NCBI GenBank assembly: GCA_937906165.1
Contig: CALCYA010000112.1
Span: 1 to 31,538 of the forward strand
DNA: 31,538 nt
Direction: 5' to 3'
From: an uncultured Bacteroidales bacterium
GTDB lineage: Bacteria > Bacteroidota > Bacteroidia > Bacteroidales > Bacteroidaceae
Below are positions 1 to 6,923 of this stretch, one piece after another. The position numbers and the translations under genes were made by a program. The notes beneath the pieces were generated by a model that saw only the letters and a program-made list of their open reading frames with translations, had not been told where the DNA came from and did no database searches. Every line of letters begins with the position of its first letter. Position 1 is the first letter of the stretch.

Positions 1-83
1 TTGCAATAGTATTTTCGCTCTGTTACTCTCTTTTCCTAAATCACTCAACTTTTTGATTAGCCCCCAGAATTTGCAGGTGAGCC

Positions 84-113
84 GAAAAAAGTGCCACTAC
101 AGCACTTCTTTTT
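84..113. terminator. Terminator-like hairpin upstream of gyrB
   Basis: AAGTGC (89-94) pairs with GCACTT (102-107) around a 7-base loop. The stem extends with A/T pairs after one mismatch and is followed on the plus strand by TTTTT (109-113). It probably ends transcription of a gene lying left of the window. Bases 1-80 contain no reading frame I can support. Confidence 0.55.
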
Positions 114-125
114 AGCAAAAATCAC

Positions 126-156
126 TTGCCGTATAAGCCTATTTTTATTAACTTTG
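126..156 (+). promoter_or_regulatory. Bacteroidetes-type promoter of gyrB
   Basis: A perfect -7 element TAACTTTG lies at 149-156. A TTG at 126-128 sits 20 bases upstream, in the -33 position. The start of transcription would fall near 162, which leaves a leader of roughly 24 bases before the gyrB ATG at 186. The TTG at 126 is therefore part of the promoter and not a start codon. Confidence 0.65.
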
Positions 157-185
157 TTCAGTTTATTGCATTAGAAAAATCTATT

Positions 186-2147
186 ATGAGCGAAGATATC
201 AACAAGAGCTCTGCGGCCAGTTATTCGGCCGACAGTATTCAGGTCCTCGAAGGCTTGGAGGCAGTCCGCAAACGCCCTGCGATGTACATCGGAGACATCA
301 GCGAGAAGGGTCTCCACCATCTGGTTTACGAGGTTGTCGACAACTCTATCGACGAGGCAATGGCAGGGTTCTGTACACACATAAATGTAACAATCAACCC
401 TGGCAATTCAATTACAGTACAGGATAACGGACGCGGTATCCCCGTGGACATGCATGAGAAGGAGGGCCGCTCGGCTCTTGAAGTGGTAATGACAGTGCTC
501 CATGCCGGAGGTAAATTCAACAAGGATTCATACAAGGTATCGGGCGGTTTGCACGGTGTGGGCGTATCCTGTGTGAATGCCCTCTCAAAACACATGAAGA
601 CCGAGGTGTTCCGCGACGGCAAGCACTACGTGCAGAACTACTCTTGCGGTAAGCCTCTTGAGGCTGTACACTGCGTAGGCGACACTGACATCCGCGGTAC
701 AAAGCAGACATTCCAGCCCGATGACTCAATCTTCGTGGTATCGGAGTACCAGTACCAGATTCTTGCCACACGCTTGCGCGAGCTTGCATATCTGAATGCC
801 GGCATCACAATCACCCTCACCGACATGCGCGAGGCCGACGAGAACGGCAACTACAAAAGCGAGACATTCTACTCTACCGAAGGTTTGAAGGAGTTCGTGC
901 GTTATATCGATTCTTCACGTACACCGCTCATCAGCGACGTCATCTATCTTAACACAGAGAAGAACAACATCCCCATTGAGGTTGCAATCATATACAACAC
1001 CGGTTACAGCGAGAACGTACACACATATGTGAACAACATCAACACCATCGAGGGCGGTACACACCTTGCCGGTTTCCGCCGTGCGTTGACACGTACACTA
1101 AAGAAGTACGCCGATGACACCAAGGCCCTTGAGAAGGCAAAGGTTGAGATTTCGGGCGAGGACTTCCGCGAGGGACTCACAGCAATCGTATCGGTGAAAG
1201 TTGCAGAGCCACAGTTCGAAGGACAGACAAAGACAAAGCTGGGTAACAGTGAGGTAACAGGTGCCGTTGACCAGGCTGTGGGCGAAGCACTTGCATACTA
1301 TCTTGAGGAGCACCCCAAGGAGGCAAAGATGGTTGTTGACAAGGTGATACTTGCGGCAACTGCACGTATTGCTGCACGCAAGGCACGCGAGAGCGTACAG
1401 CGCAAGAGCCCAATGAGCGGCTGCGGCATGCCGGGCAAACTTGCCGACTGCTCCGACAAGGACCCCGCAAACTGCGAGCTATTCCTTGTGGAGGGTGACT
1501 CTGCGGGCGGTTCTGCAAAGCAGGGACGCAAGAACAAGTTCCAGGCGATCCTTCCGTTGCGCGGTAAAATCCTCAACGTGGAAAAGGTAATGTGGCACAA
1601 GGCATTCGAGAGCGATGAAGTGAACAACATCATCCAGGCTATCGGCGTACGCTTCGGCCTTGACCCCGAGGACAGCAAGAAGGCTAACATCGAGAAGCTA
1701 CGTTACCACAAGATTATCATGATGGCCGATGCCGACGTCGACGGCGCACACATCGGAACACTGATCATGACACTCTTCTACCGTTATATGCCCGAGATAA
1801 TCGAGGGCGGTCACCTCTACAAGGCCATGCCGCCGCTCTACCTCTGCTCAAAAGGCAAGGTAAAGAAATATTGCTACGACGACAAGGAGAAAGATGCATT
1901 CGTACAGGAGTATGCAGGCGGTAACGAAAAGGATATCAACATACAGCGTTACAAGGGTCTCGGTGAGATGAACCCCGAGCAGTTGTGGGATACCACAATG
2001 AACCCCGAGACACGTACACTCAAGCAGGTGACGATACGCGATGCCCAGGAGGCCGACTACATATTCTCAATGCTCATGGGTGACGATGTAGGCCCACGCC
2101 GCGAGTTCATCGAGAAGAACGCCACATACGCAAACATTGATGCATAA
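186..2147 (+). CDS. gyrB: DNA gyrase subunit B
   Basis: This is the ATPase subunit of DNA gyrase, a cytoplasmic type II topoisomerase that introduces negative supercoils together with GyrA. The 653-residue length is normal for the Bacteroidetes form without the long proteobacterial insert. The N-terminal GHKL ATPase shows the N-box region and DNGRGIPVD. The transducer domain follows, then the TOPRIM metal site: EGDSAGG starting at E436 and the DADVD acidic cluster D515/D517/D519. The C-terminal part contains the conserved RYKGLGEMNPEQLW. I place the start at ATG 186 (MSEDINKSS), because the longer frame from TTG 126 overlaps the promoter elements and adds residues that do not look like GyrB. 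No gyrA is adjacent, and the gene appears to be transcribed alone. Confidence 0.98.
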   Translation: MSEDINKSSAASYSADSIQVLEGLEAVRKRPAMYIGDISEKGLHHLVYEVVDNSIDEAMAGFCTHINVTINPGNSITVQDNGRGIPVDMHEKEGRSALEVVMTVLHAGGKFNKDSYKVSGGLHGVGVSCVNALSKHMKTEVFRDGKHYVQNYSCGKPLEAVHCVGDTDIRGTKQTFQPDDSIFVVSEYQYQILATRLRELAYLNAGITITLTDMREADENGNYKSETFYSTEGLKEFVRYIDSSRTPLISDVIYLNTEKNNIPIEVAIIYNTGYSENVHTYVNNINTIEGGTHLAGFRRALTRTLKKYADDTKALEKAKVEISGEDFREGLTAIVSVKVAEPQFEGQTKTKLGNSEVTGAVDQAVGEALAYYLEEHPKEAKMVVDKVILAATARIAARKARESVQRKSPMSGCGMPGKLADCSDKDPANCELFLVEGDSAGGSAKQGRKNKFQAILPLRGKILNVEKVMWHKAFESDEVNNIIQAIGVRFGLDPEDSKKANIEKLRYHKIIMMADADVDGAHIGTLIMTLFYRYMPEIIEGGHLYKAMPPLYLCSKGKVKKYCYDDKEKDAFVQEYAGGNEKDINIQRYKGLGEMNPEQLWDTTMNPETRTLKQVTIRDAQEADYIFSMLMGDDVGPRREFIEKNATYANIDA

Positions 2148-2153
2148 TGGCAT

Positions 2154-2206
2154 TATATAATAACAGTGGGGAACAAATTAAGTTTGTTCCCCACTGTTAT
2201 TATATA
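2154..2206. terminator. Bidirectional terminator between gyrB and the DUF5009-like gene
   Basis: A perfect inverted repeat of 24 bp (arms 2154-2177 and 2183-2206) has a 5-base loop, a GC core of GTGGGGAAC, and AT-rich ends giving T-rich 3' tails on both strands. It lies between the stops of convergent genes and should serve both gyrB (+) and the minus-strand gene ending at 2213. Confidence 0.85.
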
Positions 2207-2212
2207 CTTGTA

Positions 2213-3328
2213 TTAAACTTTCAGGAATATCTTATTCCGGTACAGTATATACAGGAAAATCCAGCACACAAGCACGTACGACAGCCAGTAGGCCGACGAA
2301 TAGAGGCTCTCGGGTAACATACTGAGAACACCGCCGAAAAGCGTCTCTACAGGCTTATAAAAATCAAGGAACTGCTGTGCAAGGTAAATGGTAATAGAAT
2401 TCATACCTATTACACGGAAAAAGAAGGTCCAACGTCGCCACCCGAGCACATCCACCATAAGATAGAACAGCGCGAACAACAACAGCGACCAGCCGGCTGC
2501 ACAGCACACAAAAGAGCTTGTCCACAGGTTCTTGTTTATGGGGAACAGATTGTCCCACAAGTAACCGACAGCAAGCAAGGCAAAAGCAGCAACTGCCATA
2601 GAAAGAGCCTTCCGGTAGCCCGACATAGAACCTGTGCGTACATACTCACCCGTGAATATACCCGTCATGGCTGTAACCACTGCAGGGAGGGTAGAAAGCA
2701 GGCCCTCGGGGTCATGAATACCCAGGTGAAGTCTTCCGGGTAAAAGTAACCTGTCGACATAACCCACAATGCACCCCTCCATAGAGAAGCATGAAGCATC
2801 CACGGGAGCATCGGGAGCATCAACAAGCGCCAACAGCGCCCAGTAGCCAAGCAACAGCGCCACAGAGACAAATACCGCGACCCTTCTACCCGACCAAAGG
2901 TAGAGAAGCGAAGCAATCATCCAGGCAGAGCCAATCCTGCCGAGCACGCTGGCATAGCGCAGATTCTCAAAGTCGAACTGCAACAGCCCATTGTAGAGCA
3001 CACCAAGCAGGATAAGCATGAATCCACGCTTGATACATTTAAGAGAGATTGCAATCCTGTCCTTACCAACTGAGAGCTGCTTATGCAAGGAGAACGGAAA
3101 CGGCACGCCCGCCAGAAAAAGGAAAAGCGGAAATATAAGGTCATAGAAAGCTAAACCATGCCACTCTTTATGCCCCATCTGCCCGGCAAGCGCAGCGGCA
3201 CAGTCGCCCGGAAGGAAAGATGCAACGGCAAGCAGCAACGGGCCGCCGCCCATAATGAAAAACATATCAAAGCCGCGCAAGGCATCAAGCGACAGCAGAC
3301 GTTCACCCCTTTCCATACATTGTTTCAT
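2213..3328 (-). CDS. DUF5009/HGSNAT-like membrane acyltransferase
   Basis: This is a polytopic inner-membrane protein of 371 residues with about ten hydrophobic segments. The N-terminal motif RLLSLDALRGFDMFF is the signature of the DUF5009 / COG4299 family, related to heparan-alpha-glucosaminide N-acetyltransferase and the YeiB-like acyltransferases. Members are thought to pass an acetyl group from acetyl-CoA across the membrane to a sugar, but the substrate here cannot be told from sequence. The start ATG overlaps the stop of the upstream nitroreductase gene (ATGA at 3325-3328), so the two are probably translationally coupled. An alternative start is Met5, which directly precedes the conserved region. 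The enzymatic assignment is family-level only. Confidence 0.75.
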   Translation of the reverse strand: MKQCMERGERLLSLDALRGFDMFFIMGGGPLLLAVASFLPGDCAAALAGQMGHKEWHGLAFYDLIFPLFLFLAGVPFPFSLHKQLSVGKDRIAISLKCIKRGFMLILLGVLYNGLLQFDFENLRYASVLGRIGSAWMIASLLYLWSGRRVAVFVSVALLLGYWALLALVDAPDAPVDASCFSMEGCIVGYVDRLLLPGRLHLGIHDPEGLLSTLPAVVTAMTGIFTGEYVRTGSMSGYRKALSMAVAAFALLAVGYLWDNLFPINKNLWTSSFVCCAAGWSLLLFALFYLMVDVLGWRRWTFFFRVIGMNSITIYLAQQFLDFYKPVETLFGGVLSMLPESLYSSAYWLSYVLVCWIFLYILYRNKIFLKV

Positions 3329-3960
3329 TTGATTATCAGATCATCAACACGCACCTTCGGCACGTAATGTACCCCATCTTTCCGGTAATAATCATGCGGC
3401 TCATCAGCAGAGATCTCTACAAGGGAGTGCTTCTCGGCACTTTTGCCGATTGCAAGAACCATCAGTGGCTCAAGGGAAAGGCCAAGATTCTCCATAATCC
3501 TTTCCTTGTTGAAAGAGAGGATGCAGAGCCCGTTGAGACCTATCTCTGTAGCCTGAAGAAGCATACTCTGCACTGATATCCCAAGGTCAATGTAAGTGCT
3601 TGTGCGCGGGGCTATTGACGAGCAGACAATAATGAACGCATTCGGCTCCATCCCCGGCAACGGCAGCTGCATCTCGCTCAAAGCTGCACCCATTGAAATG
3701 TGAGGGAGCACCTTTTGAGCCTCATCGGCTGTGACAAGACGGAAACGCAGAGCCTGCCTGTTACGCGCAGAAGCAACTTTTGTATTGACCGACACAATCC
3801 TTCGCAGCTGGTCAGCACGCACAACAAAAGAAGCATCATAACCCCGGGTACTGCGGTTACGCTCCAAAAGCACAGCAAGGGAATTCTTGTTCTTTGTCCC
3901 TTGCACGCCAGCAGGCGCACGGTGCTGCTCCATCTTCTTCTCAAGGTAGTTGTCGGCCAT
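3325..3960 (-). CDS. Nitroreductase-family flavoprotein
   Basis: This is a 211-residue protein with the nitroreductase fold pattern. NRSTRGYDASFV near residue 35 is the usual FMN-phosphate-binding region; YIDLGISVQSMLLQATEIGL is the central helix; the C-terminal part contains LEPLMVLAIGK. Such enzymes are FMN-dependent NAD(P)H oxidoreductases. The natural substrate is not predictable, and names such as NfnB or BluB would be unsupported. I chose ATG 3960 (MADNYLEKKM): the open frame runs further upstream, but only across a terminator-like hairpin and the tRNA-Cys gene. The gene starts about 20 bases after that hairpin and overlaps the downstream membrane acyltransferase gene by four bases. I see no promoter of its own, so it may depend on read-through from the tRNA promoter. 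Confidence 0.8.
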   Translation of the reverse strand: MADNYLEKKMEQHRAPAGVQGTKNKNSLAVLLERNRSTRGYDASFVVRADQLRRIVSVNTKVASARNRQALRFRLVTADEAQKVLPHISMGAALSEMQLPLPGMEPNAFIIVCSSIAPRTSTYIDLGISVQSMLLQATEIGLNGLCILSFNKERIMENLGLSLEPLMVLAIGKSAEKHSLVEISADEPHDYYRKDGVHYVPKVRVDDLIIK

Positions 3961-3980
3961 AGCAAAAAGTTCTGGGAAAT

Positions 3981-4010
3981 AAAAAAGAGCCCCAGATATC
4001 TGAGGCTCTT
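3981..4010 (-). terminator. Terminator or attenuator hairpin after tRNA-Cys
   Basis: On the minus strand AAGAGCC (4010-4004) pairs with GGCTCTT (3991-3985), with a further CAGATATCTG inner pairing, followed by a T6 tract (3986-3981). This is a classic intrinsic terminator. The next gene on the same strand begins only about 20 bases later with no visible promoter, so the hairpin may be a partial terminator. Confidence 0.7.
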
Positions 4011-4012
4011 TG

Positions 4013-4084
4013 AGGTACCTGGCGGATTCGAACCGCCGTACACGGTTTTGCAGACCGCTGACTAAGCCACTCATCCAAGGTACC
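4013..4084 (-). tRNA. tRNA-Cys (GCA)
   Basis: The gene is 72 bases long on the minus strand. The acceptor stem is GGTACCT (5') with AGGTACC (3'). The anticodon loop is CTGCAAA with anticodon GCA, and the T-arm contains GGTTCGAATCC. The discriminator base is T, as expected for cysteine tRNAs. CCA is not encoded. It has its own promoter at 4102-4132 and a hairpin terminator immediately downstream. Confidence 0.93.
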
Positions 4085-4101
4085 GGTTGCATTAGCGATG
4101 A

Positions 4102-4132
4102 CAAAGGTAAGACATTTTTTGTGAAGAACAAA
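4102..4132 (-). promoter_or_regulatory. Promoter of tRNA-Cys
   Basis: Read on the minus strand, TTTG (4132-4129) and TACCTTTG (4109-4102) are separated by 19 bases, a perfect match to the Bacteroidetes consensus. The same -7 octamer and spacing occur at the tRNA-Asp promoter (30369-30399). The likely start of transcription is near 4096. Confidence 0.75.
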
Positions 4133-4214
4133 CAAAGAAGCCCCTTTTTTACATTTTTAATCCCTTTTTGGGCAATTATTCAGACATTTACACATATAAT
4201 CGGCTTTAAAATCC

Positions 4215-4222
4215 TATCTTCG
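4215..4222 (+). promoter_or_regulatory. Putative -7 element of tilS
   Basis: TATCTTCG matches TAnnTTTG at seven of eight positions. No convincing TTTG is found 19-22 bases upstream. If it is used, transcription would begin near 4228, only about six bases before the ATG at 4234. Confidence 0.4.
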
Positions 4223-4233
4223 CAGTGAAAATC

Positions 4234-5550
4234 ATGATACACAAGGTAGAAAGTTTCATCTCAAGACACAAGCTGCTCACACCGGGAGCAAAGGTTCTTG
4301 TAGCATTGAGCGGCGGGGCAGATTCCGTTGCCCTGCTTGTTGCACTCCTCAAGTTGGGCTACCGTTGCGAAGCTGTACATTGCAACTTTCACCTGCGCGG
4401 AGCGGAGAGCGACCGCGACGAGGCCTATGTAAAGCAATTGTGTGAGAAGAAAGGGGTAAAACTTACCACGACACACTTTGACACCGCTGCTCACGCCAAA
4501 GCACATGGAATATCCATTGAGATGGCTGCCCGCGAGCTACGCTACAAGCTTTTCGAGGAGCTCAGATCCACATCCGGGGCAGAAGCAATTGCCGTAGCAC
4601 ACCACCGCGATGACTCGGCCGAGACGGTACTTCTAAATCTCATACGCGGCACAGGCATCAAAGGGCTGCGCGGCATTCAACCCAGGAACGGCAACATAGT
4701 GCGCCCGCTGCTGTGCGTAGGACGTGCTGACATCATCGACTACCTCGAATGGCGAGGCGAGAAGTTTGTCACAGACAGTACCAACCTCACAACCGACTAT
4801 ACACGCAACAAGATAAGGCTTGAAGTCATCCCGAAGCTTGCGGAGATAAACCCCTCAATACTTGACAGCCTTGCAGCAACGGCACAAAGGATTGCCGAAG
4901 CCGAACTAATATACAGCCACTCGATTACAGAAGCCACTGAAAGGGTAAAGAAAGAGAACTGCATTGACATTGAAGCCTTGAAGAGAGAGATTTCCCCGGA
5001 AACGGTGTTGCATGAGATTCTCTCACCGCTCGGGTTCAACAGCACACAGGTAGGTAATATATATGACGCACTCGACAGCGACGGTTGCCGCGAGATAACC
5101 AACGGCAGGTGGCGTGTCGTCAAGGAGCGTCGTTCACTGACCATACTACCACAATCCGAAAGGGAGCCATACAATGGTATATTGCCACAAGAGGGAAGCG
5201 TGAATACACCCACAGGTACATTACAGTTGTCGACACACCCCTTTGACGGCAACATCCCAAGAGAAAGGAACAGCGTATACCTTGACATAGACAGCCTGAA
5301 ACTACCGCTGACTCTACGTACAGTAAAACAAGGGGACCGCTTTGCACCCTTTGGCATGCGCGGCACAAAACTTGTGAGCGACTACCTCACCGACAAGAAG
5401 AGGAACACAGCCGACAAGGAACAGCAACTTGTTGTAACAGATGCAAACGGCACAATAGCATGGCTTGTCGGTGAGCGCCCGGCAGCACCTTTCTGCGTAA
5501 AGGAATCGACGAAAGAGGTGATACACCTTATATGGATAAAACAAAGATAG
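4234..5550 (+). CDS. tilS: tRNA(Ile)-lysidine synthase TilS
   Basis: TilS converts cytidine 34 of the AUA-reading tRNA-Ile to lysidine using ATP and lysine, changing both decoding and charging. The 438-residue protein has the PP-loop SGGADS at 26-31, the HCNFHLRG region, and the tRNA-contacting RNKIRLEVIP segment. A C-terminal substrate-binding domain shows DRFAPFGMRGTKLVSDYL, typical of the full-length form. The start is placed at ATG 4234: a GTG at 4225 is in frame, but it lies within a few bases of the predicted -7 element and could hardly be in the transcript. The gene stands alone and converges on the Sel1-repeat gene, sharing a hairpin. Confidence 0.95.
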   Translation: MIHKVESFISRHKLLTPGAKVLVALSGGADSVALLVALLKLGYRCEAVHCNFHLRGAESDRDEAYVKQLCEKKGVKLTTTHFDTAAHAKAHGISIEMAARELRYKLFEELRSTSGAEAIAVAHHRDDSAETVLLNLIRGTGIKGLRGIQPRNGNIVRPLLCVGRADIIDYLEWRGEKFVTDSTNLTTDYTRNKIRLEVIPKLAEINPSILDSLAATAQRIAEAELIYSHSITEATERVKKENCIDIEALKREISPETVLHEILSPLGFNSTQVGNIYDALDSDGCREITNGRWRVVKERRSLTILPQSEREPYNGILPQEGSVNTPTGTLQLSTHPFDGNIPRERNSVYLDIDSLKLPLTLRTVKQGDRFAPFGMRGTKLVSDYLTDKKRNTADKEQQLVVTDANGTIAWLVGERPAAPFCVKESTKEVIHLIWIKQR

Positions 5551-5584
5551 GCTGACAACAAGCTATTGCTCAAGTGTCAGCCTA
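5548..5584. terminator. Hairpin between tilS and the Sel1-repeat gene
   Basis: TAGGCTGACA (5548-5557) pairs with TGTCAGCCTA (5575-5584). The loop contains a smaller AGC/GCT pairing (61-63 with 68-70 of the 5500s). It overlaps the tilS stop codon and lies just past the end of the minus-strand gene train, so it probably ends both transcripts. Confidence 0.65.
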
Positions 5585-5605
5585 CTATTATCTGCAGACA
5601 AGATG

Positions 5606-6913
5606 TTATTCGCTCAATATCTTCAATGCCTCTGAAGCCTCTTCGTTACCACCTTTTTTTGCCCTGCGCAGCATCTTCACCGCCGTTGAACGGCTTTTCT
5701 CGACACCCTGACCGTTGTTGTAGCACACTCCAAGATAATATTCAGAATCGGGATAACCTTCATCCGCAGCCAATGTGAACCACTTTACAGCCTCTTCATA
5801 GCTCTGTTCAAGGCCAAGCCCTTCATAATAACATACACCTATGTTATGCTGTGCACGCACATTCCCCTGCTCGGCAGCCTTTACAAACCACCGCACGGCA
5901 ATCTCCACATCCTGCCTGACACCCTGTCCCGTGAGGTAGCAGAAACCCAGGTCGCACTGCGCTTCTGTATTCTCCTGAGCCGCAGCCATAGCAAACCACC
6001 TTGCAGCCCTCTCCTGATCCTTTCCGACAATACGGCCCTCATAATACAGCCGGCCAAGAAGATATTGGGCATCGGGGTAATCCTGCGCTACCGCTGCATA
6101 GAGCCATTCAAGAGCAATCTCATCATCACCGAGATTGTCACGCTCAATATAATACATCGCAAGATCAAGCTGTGCCACAGCAAGACCTGCCGATGCGGCA
6201 GCTTCATAAAGTTCCATAGCCTTATCCTCGTCCCAATCGACGCCGACACCGAATTCATAGCAATAGCCAAGATTGTATAGTCCCTCCGGATGCCCTTGAT
6301 CGGCAGCCTTCTGATACCACAATGCAGCCTTGTAGCCACTCTGCTGCACCACGATTCCGTTAGCATAGAATGTGCCCAGATAAGACTGTGCATCGGCATT
6401 CCCCTGCTCGGCAGCACGACGGAACCACTCCGCTGCTATCTGATTGTCCTGCTCAACGCCTACACCGCTATAGTAGGCTATACCCAGGGCTGCCTGAGCA
6501 TCGGCATAACCCTGACCCGCGGACAACATATACCATTCCACCGCAGTCTCGCTCGACTGCTCCACACCATAGCCGTACTCGTAACAATTACCCATAGTAT
6601 ACTGTGCCACAGGAAGCCCCTGAAAGGCAGCCTTACGGAACCACACTACAGCCTCATCCTTATCCTCCGCCAGACCATTGCCATTGAAACAGCAGAGACC
6701 ATAGTCATACTGCGCATCGGCGTGGCCGCTCTCTGCAGCCTTCCTCAGCATTACGGCAGCCTCCTCGTAACGTCCGTCAGAAAAGAGGTCCACACCGCTT
6801 TGATAGCAAGCCTCGGCAGAATCCTTTGAGAGAGAAACTACAGGAGAATTGTCCTGCGCAAATGACAGAGCAGAAACAAACAGCAGTAAAACAGCTACAG
6901 CATACCTTCTCAT
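5606..6913 (-). CDS. Exported Sel1-repeat (TPR-like) protein
   Basis: A signal peptide (MRRYAVAVLLLFVSALSFAQ) is followed by one TPR-like unit and about ten Sel1 repeats of 36 residues. These are recognisable by the recurring pattern A.Y.LG.CYY.G.GV.QD...A..W...AA.QG. Sel1 arrays form a curved solenoid that binds other proteins and has no catalytic activity of its own. The protein should act outside the inner membrane. I chose the ATG at 6913 because it gives a clean signal peptide with a positive N-region. An in-frame ATG at 6937 would overlap the upstream gene and add eight residues. It is the last gene of the train and follows another exported helical-repeat protein by ten bases, so the two may work together. 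The partner is unknown. Confidence 0.85.
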   Translation of the reverse strand: MRRYAVAVLLLFVSALSFAQDNSPVVSLSKDSAEACYQSGVDLFSDGRYEEAAVMLRKAAESGHADAQYDYGLCCFNGNGLAEDKDEAVVWFRKAAFQGLPVAQYTMGNCYEYGYGVEQSSETAVEWYMLSAGQGYADAQAALGIAYYSGVGVEQDNQIAAEWFRRAAEQGNADAQSYLGTFYANGIVVQQSGYKAALWYQKAADQGHPEGLYNLGYCYEFGVGVDWDEDKAMELYEAAASAGLAVAQLDLAMYYIERDNLGDDEIALEWLYAAVAQDYPDAQYLLGRLYYEGRIVGKDQERAARWFAMAAAQENTEAQCDLGFCYLTGQGVRQDVEIAVRWFVKAAEQGNVRAQHNIGVCYYEGLGLEQSYEEAVKWFTLAADEGYPDSEYYLGVCYNNGQGVEKSRSTAVKMLRRAKKGGNEEASEALKILSE

Positions 6914-6923
6914 CAGTACAATG

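Noticed and set aside
1..80. End of an upstream coding gene
   Set aside because: All frames are interrupted by stops, and nothing recognisable remains before the hairpin at 84-113.
126..185. In-frame extension of gyrB from a TTG
   Set aside because: The TTG and the following bases form the -33 and -7 promoter elements, and the extra 20 residues are not GyrB-like.
3961..4131. In-frame N-terminal extension of the nitroreductase gene
   Set aside because: The extension crosses the terminator hairpin and the tRNA-Cys gene, so it is not a protein-coding region.
5606..6913. Repeating 108-base periodicity considered as a CRISPR or DNA repeat array
   Set aside because: The period is that of 36-residue Sel1 repeats; the DNA copies are divergent and there are no spacers.
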